Shown: positions 53,046 to 61,864 of the stretch, one piece after another
Position numbering within the stretch: the stretch's first letter is position 1
Layout of the letters: every line of letters begins with the position of its first letter
From: CAADGL01 sp964643885
GTDB lineage: Bacteria; Planctomycetota; Phycisphaerae; UBA1845; Fen-1342
Reading direction: 5' to 3'
NCBI GenBank assembly: GCA_964643885.1
Contig: CAZXUI010000004.1
Span: 61,402 to 125,401, forward strand
DNA length: 64,000 nt
Translations under genes and position numbers: made by a program
The notes under the pieces: generated by a model
What the model was told of the DNA's origin: nothing
The model's database searches: none
What the model saw: the letters and a program-made list of their open reading frames with translations, nothing else

Positions 53046-55310
53046 ATGAAAACCGCTCTCACGACCTGCATCCTGTGTGTGCTGGCGGCCTCGCTCGCGC
53101 CGGCCGCACAGCTCATGGCGATTCCCCGCCCCGAGCATCCCGATCCGCAGCGATTCCGCGATACCTGGCTGAACCTCGACGGCGAGTGGAACTTCTTCGA
53201 GACCGATGACGACAGCGACCTCTCGCCGCTGGAGCGCAGCGACTGGCCAGACAAGATCGTCGTCCCCTTCTGCCGCGAGTCCAGGCTCAGCGGTCTGGGC
53301 CGCCGCGGCTTCGTCCGCAACGTCTGGTACCGGCTGCACGGATTCCAGGTGCCCAAGAGCTGGGCCGGCCGCCGCATCCGGCTGCACATCGGCGCCTGCG
53401 ACTGGGCCACCACCGTCTGGCTCAACGGCAATCAGCTCGGCACGATCCGCCGCGGCAGCTCGCCCCTCACGTTCGAACTGACCGGCCACCTCCGCCCGGA
53501 CCACAACACGCTCATCATCCGCGCCTTCGACGACACGCGCAGCGGTCTTCAGCAGCTCGGCAAGCAATCCAACCGCGAGGAGAGCCACGGCATCTTCTAC
53601 ACCCGCACGACCGGCATCTGGCAGACCGTCTGGCTCGAGGCCGTCGGCTCCACCTTCATCGACGAGGTGCGCTACGACGCCGACCCCGCAAACTCGCGCG
53701 TGACCATCCACGCCGACCTGGACGGAACGCTCGGCGACCTGACGCTCGAAGCGGAAGCCACGCTCGACGGCCGGCCGGTCGGCAAGGCCGCCACCAGGGC
53801 CGCCTGGCGCCACAACCAGCTCGTCCTTCCTTTGAGCGAATCGAAGCTCTGGTCGGTCGAGTCGCCCACGCTCTACGACCTGACGCTCACTCTCAAGCGC
53901 GGCGACGAGATCATCGACACGCTCAGGAGCTACTTCGGCCTGCGCACGATCGAGGTTCGCGGGCCGCTCTTTCTGATCAACGGCAAGCCCGTTTTCCAGC
54001 GCCTCGTGCTCGACCAGGGCTTCTATCCCGACGGAATCTGGACGGCTCCCTCCGACGAAGCTCTCCGCGGCGACATCGAGCTGTCGAAGGCGGCCGGCTT
54101 CAACGGCGCCCGCCTGCATCAGAAGATCTTCGAGCCGCGCTTTCACTACTGGGCCGACCGCCTGGGCTACCTGACCTGGGGCGAAACGCCCAGCTTCGGC
54201 GCCAACTACGGCGATGCCCGCGTCAACCTGCCGATCATCGACGAATGGGTCGCCATCGTCCGCCGCGACCGCAACCACCCCTCCATCATCGGCTGGTGCC
54301 CCTTCAACGAGACGCCCGCGGAGGCCGGCCCGATCCAGAACACCGTCGTCGAGCTGACCCGCGCGCTCGACCCCTCGCGGCCATGGATCGAGACCAGCGG
54401 CTGGGTCAAGAGCCATCCCGACCCCGACGTCGACTGCCGCCACGACTACGACCAGAACCCCGAGTCGCTGGCCGCGCGGTACCAGTTCCTGCGGGCCGAC
54501 CTCTCGCTCCCGCCGCAGTACGGCATCCGCGGCGCCGACCGGCCGTTCTTCCTGAGCGAGTTCGGCGGCATCGGCTGGATTCCGGAAGGCCGCGAAGGCT
54601 GGGGCTACGGCAGCGCCCCCAAGTCCCTCGACGAGTTCTACGCCCGCTACGACGGCCTGCTTGCCGCGCTCCAGAAAAACCGCTTCATGTTCGGCTTCTG
54701 CTACACGCAGCTCACCGACGTCGAGCAGGAGTGCAACGGCATCTACTACTACGACCGCTCCCCCAAGTTCGACATGAAGCGAATCCACGATCTGACGGCC
54801 CGGCCGGCCGCCTTTGAGACCGATCCGCCCCCCGCGGCGGCCGAACAGAAGCTGACCTGGCACACGCTGCTCTCGGCCGCGGTGGATGAGGCCCCCGCCT
54901 GGTGGCGCTACACGCTCGAGTCGCCGCCCGACGGCTGGAACACGCCGGAATTCGACGACGAGGCCTGGCAGCAGGCCCGCGGCGGCTTCGGCCGCAAGGA
55001 GGGATGGGAGTCGCGCATCGCCACGCCCTGGTCGACGGCGGACATCTGGCTCCGCGCCAAGTTCGTCTACGACGGCGCTGCCTTCGACTCCGCCCAGCTC
55101 ATCCTGCATTACGACAACGCGACCCGCATCTGGATCAACGGCCGGCCGATCCTCGCGCTCGAGGGCTGGAACGACGCCTACGCCGCCTTCGACGTGACCG
55201 AGCCGCTCCGCTCCGCGCTCAAGCAGGGAGCGAATGTGATCGCGATCCACACGCATCAGGACACGGGCGGCCAGTACATCGACGCCGCCCTGCTGCTCGG
55301 CTCGCGCTGA
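53046..55310 (+). CDS. Secreted glycoside hydrolase family 2 enzyme
   Basis: A 754-aa exported glycosidase (signal CILCVLAASLAPAA). In order it has a jelly-roll sugar-binding domain (about 25-200, DWATTVWLNGNQLGTIRRG), an Ig-like domain, a TIM barrel (about 300-580) and an extra C-terminal jelly roll (about 610-754). The catalytic acid is Glu422 in WCPFNETP and the nucleophile Glu505 in FLSEFGGIGW, both intact. Activity is beta-galactosidase, beta-glucuronidase or beta-mannosidase-like; the sugar cannot be told. It ends just before an inverted repeat. Confidence 0.92.
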   Translation: MKTALTTCILCVLAASLAPAAQLMAIPRPEHPDPQRFRDTWLNLDGEWNFFETDDDSDLSPLERSDWPDKIVVPFCRESRLSGLGRRGFVRNVWYRLHGFQVPKSWAGRRIRLHIGACDWATTVWLNGNQLGTIRRGSSPLTFELTGHLRPDHNTLIIRAFDDTRSGLQQLGKQSNREESHGIFYTRTTGIWQTVWLEAVGSTFIDEVRYDADPANSRVTIHADLDGTLGDLTLEAEATLDGRPVGKAATRAAWRHNQLVLPLSESKLWSVESPTLYDLTLTLKRGDEIIDTLRSYFGLRTIEVRGPLFLINGKPVFQRLVLDQGFYPDGIWTAPSDEALRGDIELSKAAGFNGARLHQKIFEPRFHYWADRLGYLTWGETPSFGANYGDARVNLPIIDEWVAIVRRDRNHPSIIGWCPFNETPAEAGPIQNTVVELTRALDPSRPWIETSGWVKSHPDPDVDCRHDYDQNPESLAARYQFLRADLSLPPQYGIRGADRPFFLSEFGGIGWIPEGREGWGYGSAPKSLDEFYARYDGLLAALQKNRFMFGFCYTQLTDVEQECNGIYYYDRSPKFDMKRIHDLTARPAAFETDPPPAAAEQKLTWHTLLSAAVDEAPAWWRYTLESPPDGWNTPEFDDEAWQQARGGFGRKEGWESRIATPWSTADIWLRAKFVYDGAAFDSAQLILHYDNATRIWINGRPILALEGWNDAYAAFDVTEPLRSALKQGANVIAIHTHQDTGGQYIDAALLLGSR

Positions 55311-55320
55311 GCGGCGGGTG

Positions 55321-55387
55321 GCATGCTTTCGTCGCGGCCAGTGGACGCCCATCTCCAGGCCCCCGCCACCCCGCGACGTAAGCATGC
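55321..55387. repeat. Inverted repeat after the GH2 gene
   Basis: GCATGCTTTCGTCGCGG (55321-55337) and CCGCGACGTAAGCATGC (55371-55387) pair over 17 bp with one mismatch, around a loop of 33 nt. It follows the GH2 stop by 10 nt, so it could act as a transcript 3' end. There is no T-run, and it may instead be another dispersed repeat. Confidence 0.6.
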
Positions 55388-55525
55388 TGCGGCCCGCTCC
55401 TGCAAGAATGAATCCTGAACAGCCGCCGCTTTTTTGCCCCGCCGCAGCGCCCGCGGCCGTCCCTCTTACGGGTATCCTGTCGCGGACCGACAGCTTCGCC
55501 CATCTTCGCCACAGGGAGAGTCTCA

Positions 55526-56893
55526 ATGCCCCGCTTCGTCCTCCTACTCTCGATCGCACTCATCCTCCCCGCCGCGCCCGCGGGCGACGAGAGCTGCTGG
55601 CCGCAGTGGCGCGGGCCACGGCTCGACGGCACCAGTCCCTGCCGCGGCCTGCCGACGGAATGGTCCGAGGACAAGAACATCCTCTGGAAAGTCCCGCTGC
55701 CGAGCTGGGGCGGCGCGACACCGATCGTCTGGAACGACCGCGTCTTTGTCACCTCCCCTTCCGAACCGCATGGGGGACCGGTCTCTGACCGGTCTGCGCC
55801 GCAGAGCGAAGGCACCGTCACGCGCAAGCTCCCTCGCCAGATGGGCCGCGAGCACCCCGGCGGCAAGGAGCTTCTGCTGCTCTGCTTCGACGCGGCCGAC
55901 GGCAAGCTGCTCTGGAAACGCACCCTTGACGACCGCAACACGCTCTTCGGCAAGCAGAACATGTCGTCCCCTTCGCCCGTCACCGACGGCAGGCACGTCT
56001 GGGCCCTCACCGGCACCGGCGTGCTGACCGCCTTCGACATGGAGGGCAACCACAAGTGGCGCGTCGACCTCCAGGAGCAGTTCGGCGAGTTCCGCCTGCT
56101 GTGGGGCTATGCCTCCAGCCCGCTGCTCGCCGACGATCTGCTCATCGTTCAGGTCCTGCACGGCTCGACCGAGCCGGCCGAGTCCTACCTCGTCGCCTTC
56201 GACGCGGCCGGCGGGAACGTCCGCTGGCGCGAGGTCCGCAGGACCGACGCCACCCGCGAATGCCCCGACGCCTACACCACCCCCACGCTCTGCACCGCCG
56301 CCGGCCGCACCGAGCTGATCGTCAGCGGCGCGGACTACGTCACCGGCCACGACCTGACCACCGGCCGGGAGCGCTGGCGCGCCGCGGGCCTGAATCCGCA
56401 GGGCGACGGCAACTACCGCATCGTCGCCTCGCCACTGGTGGTCGGCGACATCATCATCGCCCCGACGCGCGTGCGGCCGCTGCTGGCGCTGCGGGCCGGC
56501 GGTGAGGGCGATGTGACCGAATCGCACCTGGCGTGGAAACTGACGCGCAGCGGGCCGGATGTGCCGACGCCGGTCAGCGACGGCCGGCGGGTCTACATCG
56601 TCAACGACAAGGGGATCGTGGTCTGCGTCGACGCGAAGACCGGCGAGAACGTCTGGGGGCCGGAGCGGACGGCGATCGGAACGGTGAGCGCCTCGCCGCT
56701 GCTGGCGGACGGAAAGCTTTACGTCACGAACGAGTCGGCCGTCACCACGGTGCTGCGTGCGGCCCCGCAGTTCGAGGTGCTCGCGACGAACCAGCTCGAC
56801 GACGGCTATACGATTTCGTCGCTCGCGGCGGCGAATTCGAGGCTGTACGTGCGCACGTCGTCGCATTTGTACTGTATCGGGGAGCGGAAGTAG
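55526..56893 (+). CDS. Secreted PQQ-type beta-propeller protein with in-frame hairpin repeat
   Basis: A 455-aa exported protein (signal LLSIALILPAAPAG). It opens with CWPQWRGPRLDGTSPCRGLP and WSEDKNILWKVPLPSWGG, hallmarks of planctomycete PQQ-like proteins, then BamB-like blades (LLCFDAADGKLLWKRTL, VCVDAKTGENVWGPERT, LYVTNESAVTTVL). Around residues 82-92 the codons HGGPVSDRSA are encoded by a GACCGGTC hairpin element, read in a different frame from the purH copies. No enzymatic residues are evident; a binding or scaffold role is likely. Confidence 0.88.
   Translation: MPRFVLLLSIALILPAAPAGDESCWPQWRGPRLDGTSPCRGLPTEWSEDKNILWKVPLPSWGGATPIVWNDRVFVTSPSEPHGGPVSDRSAPQSEGTVTRKLPRQMGREHPGGKELLLLCFDAADGKLLWKRTLDDRNTLFGKQNMSSPSPVTDGRHVWALTGTGVLTAFDMEGNHKWRVDLQEQFGEFRLLWGYASSPLLADDLLIVQVLHGSTEPAESYLVAFDAAGGNVRWREVRRTDATRECPDAYTTPTLCTAAGRTELIVSGADYVTGHDLTTGRERWRAAGLNPQGDGNYRIVASPLVVGDIIIAPTRVRPLLALRAGGEGDVTESHLAWKLTRSGPDVPTPVSDGRRVYIVNDKGIVVCVDAKTGENVWGPERTAIGTVSASPLLADGKLYVTNESAVTTVLRAAPQFEVLATNQLDDGYTISSLAAANSRLYVRTSSHLYCIGERK
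55771..55794. repeat. GACCGGTC-TCT-GACCGGTC element inside a coding region
   Basis: One full copy (TGGGGGACCGGTCTCTGACC followed by GGTC) lies inside the PQQ-propeller gene without breaking its frame. Confidence 0.88.
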
Positions 56894-56929
56894 CGGCGCA
56901 GCGCGGAGGTCATCCGAACGGGAGGGCAA

Positions 56930-56985
56930 GGGATTGAGGGATTGAGCGAATTAGGGACTAAGGGATTGAGGGATTAAGGGGTCGG
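56930..56985. repeat. Low-complexity AGGGATTGAG tract
   Basis: Several imperfect copies of AGGGATTGAG/AGGGATTAAG occur in tandem, far less GC-rich than the surroundings. It looks like a slipped-strand microsatellite. Confidence 0.7.
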
Positions 56986-57036
56986 CGGAGGTGGGTTTGG
57001 TCTGCTGGCCGGGGGTTGTGAACGGCCGCGTGGCCT

Positions 57037-57055
57037 GGGCAAGCGCAGCTTGCCC
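57037..57055. repeat. Hairpin repeat, GGGCAAGC-GCA-GCTTGCCC
   Basis: Perfect 8-bp arms with a GCA loop. The same loop occurs in the hairpin at 63863-63891, which has different arms. Confidence 0.75.
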
Positions 57056-57073
57056 GTGAGTCCTGCTCCGAGA

Positions 57074-57236
57074 ATGGGGGACCGGTCATCGCTGCTCCGA
57101 GTATGAGGGACCGGTTTCCTCAACATTGGGGGACCAGTCTCCTCAACATTGGGGGACCGGCCTCTGGCCGGCCACCGTCCGGCCGCGGAGCGGCCGAGGG
57201 CGCTGACCGGTCGGAAACCGGTCCCCCATTTTTGGA
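57074..57236. repeat. Degenerate GACCGGTC element array
   Basis: At least four partial forward copies (starting GGGGGACC or similar near 57075, 57107, 57126 and 57151) and one inverted copy (57205-57228) are present. The copy at 57155-57173 has GACCGGCC-TCT-GGCCGGCC, changed in both arms next to the loop. Between them lies a 7-bp hairpin CGGCCGC-GGA-GCGGCCG (57180-57196), whose loop reads TCC on the other strand. Confidence 0.8.
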
Positions 57237-57311
57237 GCACCGAGGATTGGTGCGTCAAGGGACGCACCCGACGTCTCTTGCCGCGCCCCCGCCCTCACAC
57301 ACCCGCCGCCC

Positions 57312-58577
57312 TCACACCCCCCGCAGCGTGTGCCCCAGCTTGTATTTCTTGGCCTCCAGGTACCGCCGGTTCTGGTCGGTGGCCGGCATTTCCAGCGGGA
57401 GCTGCTCGACCACGTGCAGGCCGTACACCTCCAGCCGGCTGATCTTCTTCGGGTTGTTCGTCAGGATGCGCACGTGCGACAGCCCCAGGTCGCGGAGAAT
57501 CTGCGCCCCGACGCCGTAGTCGCGCCGGTCGGCCGGCAGGCCCAGCGCCTCGTTGGCCTCGACCGTATCCATCCCCTGGTCCTGCAATTTGTAGGCCCGC
57601 AGTTTGTTCAGCAGGCCGATGCCGCGGCCCTCCTGACGCAGGTAGACCAGCGCCCCGCGGCCCTCGCGGGCGATCATCGCCATCGCCGCGTGAAGCTGCT
57701 CGCCGCACTCGCAGCGCATCGACCCGAACACGTCGCCGGTCAGACACTCCGAGTGCACGCGCACCAGCGTCGGCTCGGTGATCGCGATCGGCACACCGGC
57801 CGCGTCGACCTGCCCCGGCCCGCCCAGGCACAGGGCCACATGCTCCAGGTTGTCCGCGTTCGATCGATACGCCACGAGCAGCCACTCGGCATAGGCATTG
57901 CGCAGCGGAATGCTCTCCAGCCGCTCCACCAGCCGCTCGCGCTGCATGCGATACTCGATCAGCGACGCGACCGTGCACATCTTCAGCCCGTGCCGCCGGC
58001 AGAACTCCGCAAGCTGAGGCACGCGGGCCATCGTCCCGTCCTCGTTGAGAACCTCGATGATCGCCGCCGCCGGCATCAGCCCCGCCAGCCGGCACAGATC
58101 GACCGACCCCTCGGTCTGCCCGGCCCGCACCAGCACGCCGCCGTCCCGCGCGATCAGGGGGTTCACGTGTCCGGGGCGAACGAAGTCCTCCGGCACCGCG
58201 TCTTCGGCGACGGTATGGAGGATCGTCCTGGCCCGATCGGCGGCCGACACGCCCGAGCCCACGCCCAGCCGCGGCGCCGCGTCGATCGTGACCGTGAACG
58301 CCGTCCCGAAGCGGGTGTTGTTGACGATCGTCTGCGGATGCAGATGCAGCCGCTCGCAGCGGGCCCGCGTCAGTGCCACGCACAGCGTTCCCCGGCCGTA
58401 ACGGAGCATGAAGTTGATCTTGTCGGGCGTGACCATCTCGGCCGGGCAGACGAGATCGCCCTCGTTCTCGCGATCCTCGTCGTCGACCAGGATGATCATT
58501 CGCCCCGCCCGCAGCTCTTCGATGACTTCCTCAACGGGTGCGAACACTCCCCCGCTCTGTTCAGACTCTGTGGGCAT
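57312..58577 (-). CDS. ribBA: Bifunctional DHBP synthase/GTP cyclohydrolase II
   Basis: A 421-aa riboflavin-synthesis enzyme. The N-terminal RibB half has VDDEDRENEGDLV and LHPQTIVNNTRFGTAFT. The loop that is usually RxGHTEA reads RAGQTEGSVDL, so a metal-contacting His is Gln here. The C-terminal RibA half has the zinc cysteines in CLTGDVFGSMRCECGEQL, YLRQEGRGIGLLNKL and ILTNNPKKISRLEVYGL. Length and domain order are normal. No riboflavin operon or FMN element is seen around it. Confidence 0.95.
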   Translation of the reverse strand: MPTESEQSGGVFAPVEEVIEELRAGRMIILVDDEDRENEGDLVCPAEMVTPDKINFMLRYGRGTLCVALTRARCERLHLHPQTIVNNTRFGTAFTVTIDAAPRLGVGSGVSAADRARTILHTVAEDAVPEDFVRPGHVNPLIARDGGVLVRAGQTEGSVDLCRLAGLMPAAAIIEVLNEDGTMARVPQLAEFCRRHGLKMCTVASLIEYRMQRERLVERLESIPLRNAYAEWLLVAYRSNADNLEHVALCLGGPGQVDAAGVPIAITEPTLVRVHSECLTGDVFGSMRCECGEQLHAAMAMIAREGRGALVYLRQEGRGIGLLNKLRAYKLQDQGMDTVEANEALGLPADRRDYGVGAQILRDLGLSHVRILTNNPKKISRLEVYGLHVVEQLPLEMPATDQNRRYLEAKKYKLGHTLRGV

Positions 58578-58857
58578 GCACCGTTCTCCATTCCGGCGCG
58601 TTGCTGGCGCACCGGCCGTCGCGCGGCCGGCCGCGCCGCATCCGCGAGGCCCCTTGAATCGCGCCGATCCGCCCGGCCGCGCCAGGCAAAAGCTGCCGGC
58701 CGGGCAGTGCGCGGCTCAGCCCGCCGCGGGGCACCGACCCATGGATTGTACCAGCGGGGCGGCCGGCTTCGAGCGGGCCACTTTACCGCCGGCGGGGCAG
58801 CACGCTAAAATGGCGTGGGACACGTAAGAGCCGTCTGGAAAGCAGGATACGCGACGT

Positions 58858-59184
58858 ATGGGCGATCGGCAGCAGTCCGAAGCTCTGCTCCCGGCGCCGG
58901 CCAGAACCCGGCCCGCCCCGATGTGGAACGTCGTCCTGATCGACGACGACGACCACACGTACGAATACGTCATCGAGATGCTGATGCGGCTGTTTGGCCA
59001 CGCACAGGCGGTCGCGTTCAAGATGGCCTGCGAGGTGGACCTGACCGGCCGCGTCATCGTCGAGACGACGGTGCTGGAGCGGGCCGAGCTCAAGCAGCAG
59101 CAGATTCTCGCGTACGGGGCCGATCCCCGGCTCGAGCGGTCGAGTGGTTCGATGACGGCCGTCATCGAGCCGGCCACGAACTGA
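58858..59184 (+). CDS. clpS: ClpS-type protease adaptor
   Basis: A 108-aa adaptor that delivers N-degron proteins to ClpAP. The core is intact: WNVVLIDDDDHTYEYVIEML (the usual DDDxxT/E motif) then LFGHAQAVAFKMACEVDLTGRVIV. The first 20 residues are Pro/Ala-rich and unconserved. No clpA is in the window. It is followed by a tiny basic gene and a TPR gene on the same strand. Confidence 0.93.
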   Translation: MGDRQQSEALLPAPARTRPAPMWNVVLIDDDDHTYEYVIEMLMRLFGHAQAVAFKMACEVDLTGRVIVETTVLERAELKQQQILAYGADPRLERSSGSMTAVIEPATN

Positions 59185-59213
59185 AAGACACGAACACAAG
59201 GGAGCACAGCCGC

Positions 59214-59315
59214 ATGTACAAGAAGACCAAGGTCGCCCGCCGCAAGCACCGCAAGCGCCGTGAACGAGCGAAGGCGAAGATTCGTGAGAGGCGCGCCGCC
59301 GCCAAGCGCGACTAG
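59214..59315 (+). CDS. 33-aa Lys/Arg-rich protein, COX24/mS38-like
   Basis: A tiny gene with GGAG 8 nt before its ATG encodes 33 residues, more than half of them Lys or Arg: MYKKTKVARRKHRKRR then ERAKAKIRERRAAAKRD. The KVARRKHRKRRERAKA pattern resembles the AURKAIP1/COX24 (mS38-like) small-subunit ribosomal extension proteins. It fits between clpS and the next gene, whose ATG follows its TAG directly. The ribosomal assignment rests on pattern only; a nucleic-acid-binding peptide is the safe minimum. Confidence 0.6.
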   Translation: MYKKTKVARRKHRKRRERAKAKIRERRAAAKRD

Positions 59316-61718
59316 ATGAGCACGCGCCGGCGGTTTCAGCTCCTGCGCTCTGCCCGCGGAAGTCGGCCGACGGTCGTCTGGCTGGGGTTGTTGTGCGCCG
59401 TTACGACGCCCCCGCCGCCGGCCGCACTCGCCCAATCCCAATTCAATCGCTCCACGCCCGAGCTTCTGGTCGATCTCGCGCGCGATTACGGCCTGCGCCG
59501 CGCCGGCCGCCAGACGGCCGCCGATGTGCAGCACGTTCGCGTGCTGCTCGAGGCCGCGATCCGCCTCGACCCGAACCAGGCGGACGCCTGGCGCTGGCTG
59601 TGCGATCTGGGCGCCGGCGGCGACGCGGCCGGGCTGCGCGAGAACCTGGCCGGACTGCTGGCGGCGGACGCGGGCCACGAGGCCGCTTACGCCCGCTGGC
59701 TGGAGTTTCGCCTGGGCGAGATTCAGACCGTCGAGCAGCGCCGCCGCTGGCTCGAATCGCAGCTCGACGAGGTCGACGGCAACCGGCTCAAATCGCTCGT
59801 GCACACGAACCTCGCCCGCGTCGAACTACAGCAGTTCAACCGCTCGCGCGCCGGCGAGCACATTCAGCAGGCCGCCGAGCTCGATCCGCTCAATCCCGAC
59901 CCCGCCTTCCTGGCCCTGAGCACGCTGCCGGCCGACGCGCAGCCGGCCGAGAAGCTCGAAGCGATGCTGGCCGCGCTGCGCTTCAATCCGCTCGATGTCG
60001 AGCTCGCCTGGGGCGTGGCGGATCTGCTCGAAGCGGCCGGCCTTTCGCAGCCGGCACACGTTTTCTACGAGCACGCCGCGTCGGTCCATCAGGCCGCCGG
60101 CGGGGCGATGCCGGCCGACCGGCTCGTGCGGCTGGCCGCGAACGCGATCGCCCGCGGCGACGAGGAGGCCGCGCTGCGTTACGCACAGGGCGTGCTGCGA
60201 ATCCAGCCGATCGCCCCGGACCACGCCTTCTTCATCCAGTGGCTCTTCACCCGCACGGGCCACATCGTCGAAGCGACGACCATCAGCCAGCGGCTCTCGG
60301 CCAGCTACGCCGCGATCCGCGACCCCGCTGAGCTGCCGGTCAACACCGTCGCCCAGGCCGCGTGGTTCTACTGCGTCTACGAGGCCCGGCCGGAGCGGGC
60401 GCTCATGCTGGCCGAGAATGCCGCGAGCCGCGCACCCGGCGACCCGTTCGTCACCCGCGTGCTCGGCTGGGCGCAGGCGCTGAACCTGCGCAACGACCAG
60501 GCCCGCGCGACGCTCGAGCCCATCGCCCAGCGCGACGCCTACGCCACGTACCAGATCGCAAAGATCCTCAAGGACGCAGGCGACACGGCCGCCGCGAACG
60601 CCGTCTTGCAGGCGCTTCGCGATCCGCCGCGCGTCGGATTGGCCTCCGACCTGCTGCGCTCGCTCGACCTTGGCGCCCAGCCCGCCAGCGCCCCCGCGCC
60701 GGAAGCAGCCGACCTGCTCGCCGCGCTCTCCGGCTTCGAGCGCGAGCTGCTCGAGTTCGCCCGCGCCCCGCAGCGCTTCGTCGCGGCCGACGTGCGCATC
60801 GCCGACCTGGCCCCGCGCTGCGGCGAGCCGTGGCGGGCCGAGTTCCGCCTGCTGAACCGCTCGCGCTTCCCGATCACGCTCGGCCCCGACGGGATGCTCA
60901 ACCCGGTCTTCCTGGTCAGCATCCAGATGGAAGGCGACCGCCTCCGCCGCTACGAGAACCTGCTCACCGTGGGGCTCGACCGCTACCGCGTCATCCCGCC
61001 CGGCGGCACGATCTTCGTGCAGCGGACGCTCGACGTCGGCCCGCCCCGGCTCGTCTCCCGCATGACGCCGCAGCAGCTCCAGCGCGTCACCGTCACCGCC
61101 ATCCTCGACCCGCAGCAGCAGGAGGACGGCTCGTGGAAGCCGTCGATCTCCGGGCAGACGGTCCGTGGCCCGACCTTCAATCGCCTGCCGCTCGTCGTCT
61201 CGCCGGAAGGCTGGAACGCCCTGTTCGCGGCCCTGCGCGACGGGCCGGACAGCGATCGCTTTCGCGCGATCGAGATGCTCGCTCAGGCGCTCGGCGAGCG
61301 GCAGCGAGCTGCCGGCCGACAGCTCGCCTATCGTCCCGAGCCGGTCCCTGCCGACCGCATTCACGCCGCCCTGCTCACCGCGCTGGGTGCCGAATCCTGG
61401 GAGCTCCGCGCCCGCACGCTCGAATCGCTCATGATCTGCGGGCTCGATGCGCAACTCCTCCGGGCCGCCCAGACCAATCTCGCCCACCCGCACTGGCTCG
61501 TTCGCCTTATGGCGCTGCGGCTGCTCGCCCGGCAGGGCGAGAGCTTCCTCGAATCAGCCCGCGACCTGGCCGCCAATGACGCCGACGAGCTCGTCCGCTC
61601 CCTGGCGGCCAGCTACGTCGAGCGCTGGGCCCCGCCGCAACGGCGATCGCCCGCCAGTCGGCCGGCGACGCAGCCCGCCGAGAGTCCCGAGGCAGCACCG
61701 GGCGGCTCCAGCCGATAA
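59316..61718 (+). CDS. Secreted TPR/HEAT-like protein, function unknown
   Basis: An 800-aa protein with a signal peptide (TVVWLGLLCAVTTPPPPAALAQ). Residues about 40-450 contain degenerate TPR-like helical repeats (ALRFNPLDVELAWGVADLLEAAG, ALRYAQGVLRIQPIAPDHAFF, LRNDQARATLEPIAQRDAYATY). A beta domain follows (EFRLLNRSRFPITLGPDGML), and a C-terminal HEAT-like region (MALRLLARQGESFLESARDLA). The tail is Pro/Ser-rich. The ATG abuts the previous stop, so it is likely co-transcribed with the small basic gene. It is probably a protein-binding envelope component. Confidence 0.8.
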   Translation: MSTRRRFQLLRSARGSRPTVVWLGLLCAVTTPPPPAALAQSQFNRSTPELLVDLARDYGLRRAGRQTAADVQHVRVLLEAAIRLDPNQADAWRWLCDLGAGGDAAGLRENLAGLLAADAGHEAAYARWLEFRLGEIQTVEQRRRWLESQLDEVDGNRLKSLVHTNLARVELQQFNRSRAGEHIQQAAELDPLNPDPAFLALSTLPADAQPAEKLEAMLAALRFNPLDVELAWGVADLLEAAGLSQPAHVFYEHAASVHQAAGGAMPADRLVRLAANAIARGDEEAALRYAQGVLRIQPIAPDHAFFIQWLFTRTGHIVEATTISQRLSASYAAIRDPAELPVNTVAQAAWFYCVYEARPERALMLAENAASRAPGDPFVTRVLGWAQALNLRNDQARATLEPIAQRDAYATYQIAKILKDAGDTAAANAVLQALRDPPRVGLASDLLRSLDLGAQPASAPAPEAADLLAALSGFERELLEFARAPQRFVAADVRIADLAPRCGEPWRAEFRLLNRSRFPITLGPDGMLNPVFLVSIQMEGDRLRRYENLLTVGLDRYRVIPPGGTIFVQRTLDVGPPRLVSRMTPQQLQRVTVTAILDPQQQEDGSWKPSISGQTVRGPTFNRLPLVVSPEGWNALFAALRDGPDSDRFRAIEMLAQALGERQRAAGRQLAYRPEPVPADRIHAALLTALGAESWELRARTLESLMICGLDAQLLRAAQTNLAHPHWLVRLMALRLLARQGESFLESARDLAANDADELVRSLAASYVERWAPPQRRSPASRPATQPAESPEAAPGGSSR

Positions 61719-61864
61719 ATCCTCGCTCCCGGACCCGCAGGACGCGGATGCGACTCAATCGGTTGACGCCCGGTCGCCGATAAAGGTACAAGTCTGCGTG
61801 AATTGGCGCGGTTTCTGCGCGGCCGCCGAATTCTGCGGCTCACCCAGGCTTCGAGGGAGGGATC

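Larger units (their letters stand above)
56894..57311. other. Repeat-rich intergenic region
   Basis: About 420 nt between convergent genes. It holds an A/G-rich direct repeat tract near 56930-56985 (variants of AGGGATTGAGGGATTGAG), a GCA-loop hairpin and degenerate GACCGGTC elements, listed separately. No gene is supported. Confidence 0.7.

Noticed and set aside
52866..55559. 897-codon minus-strand frame opposite the GH2 gene
   Set aside because: GH2 catalytic residues and domains are intact on the plus strand; the antisense product has no recognisable motif.
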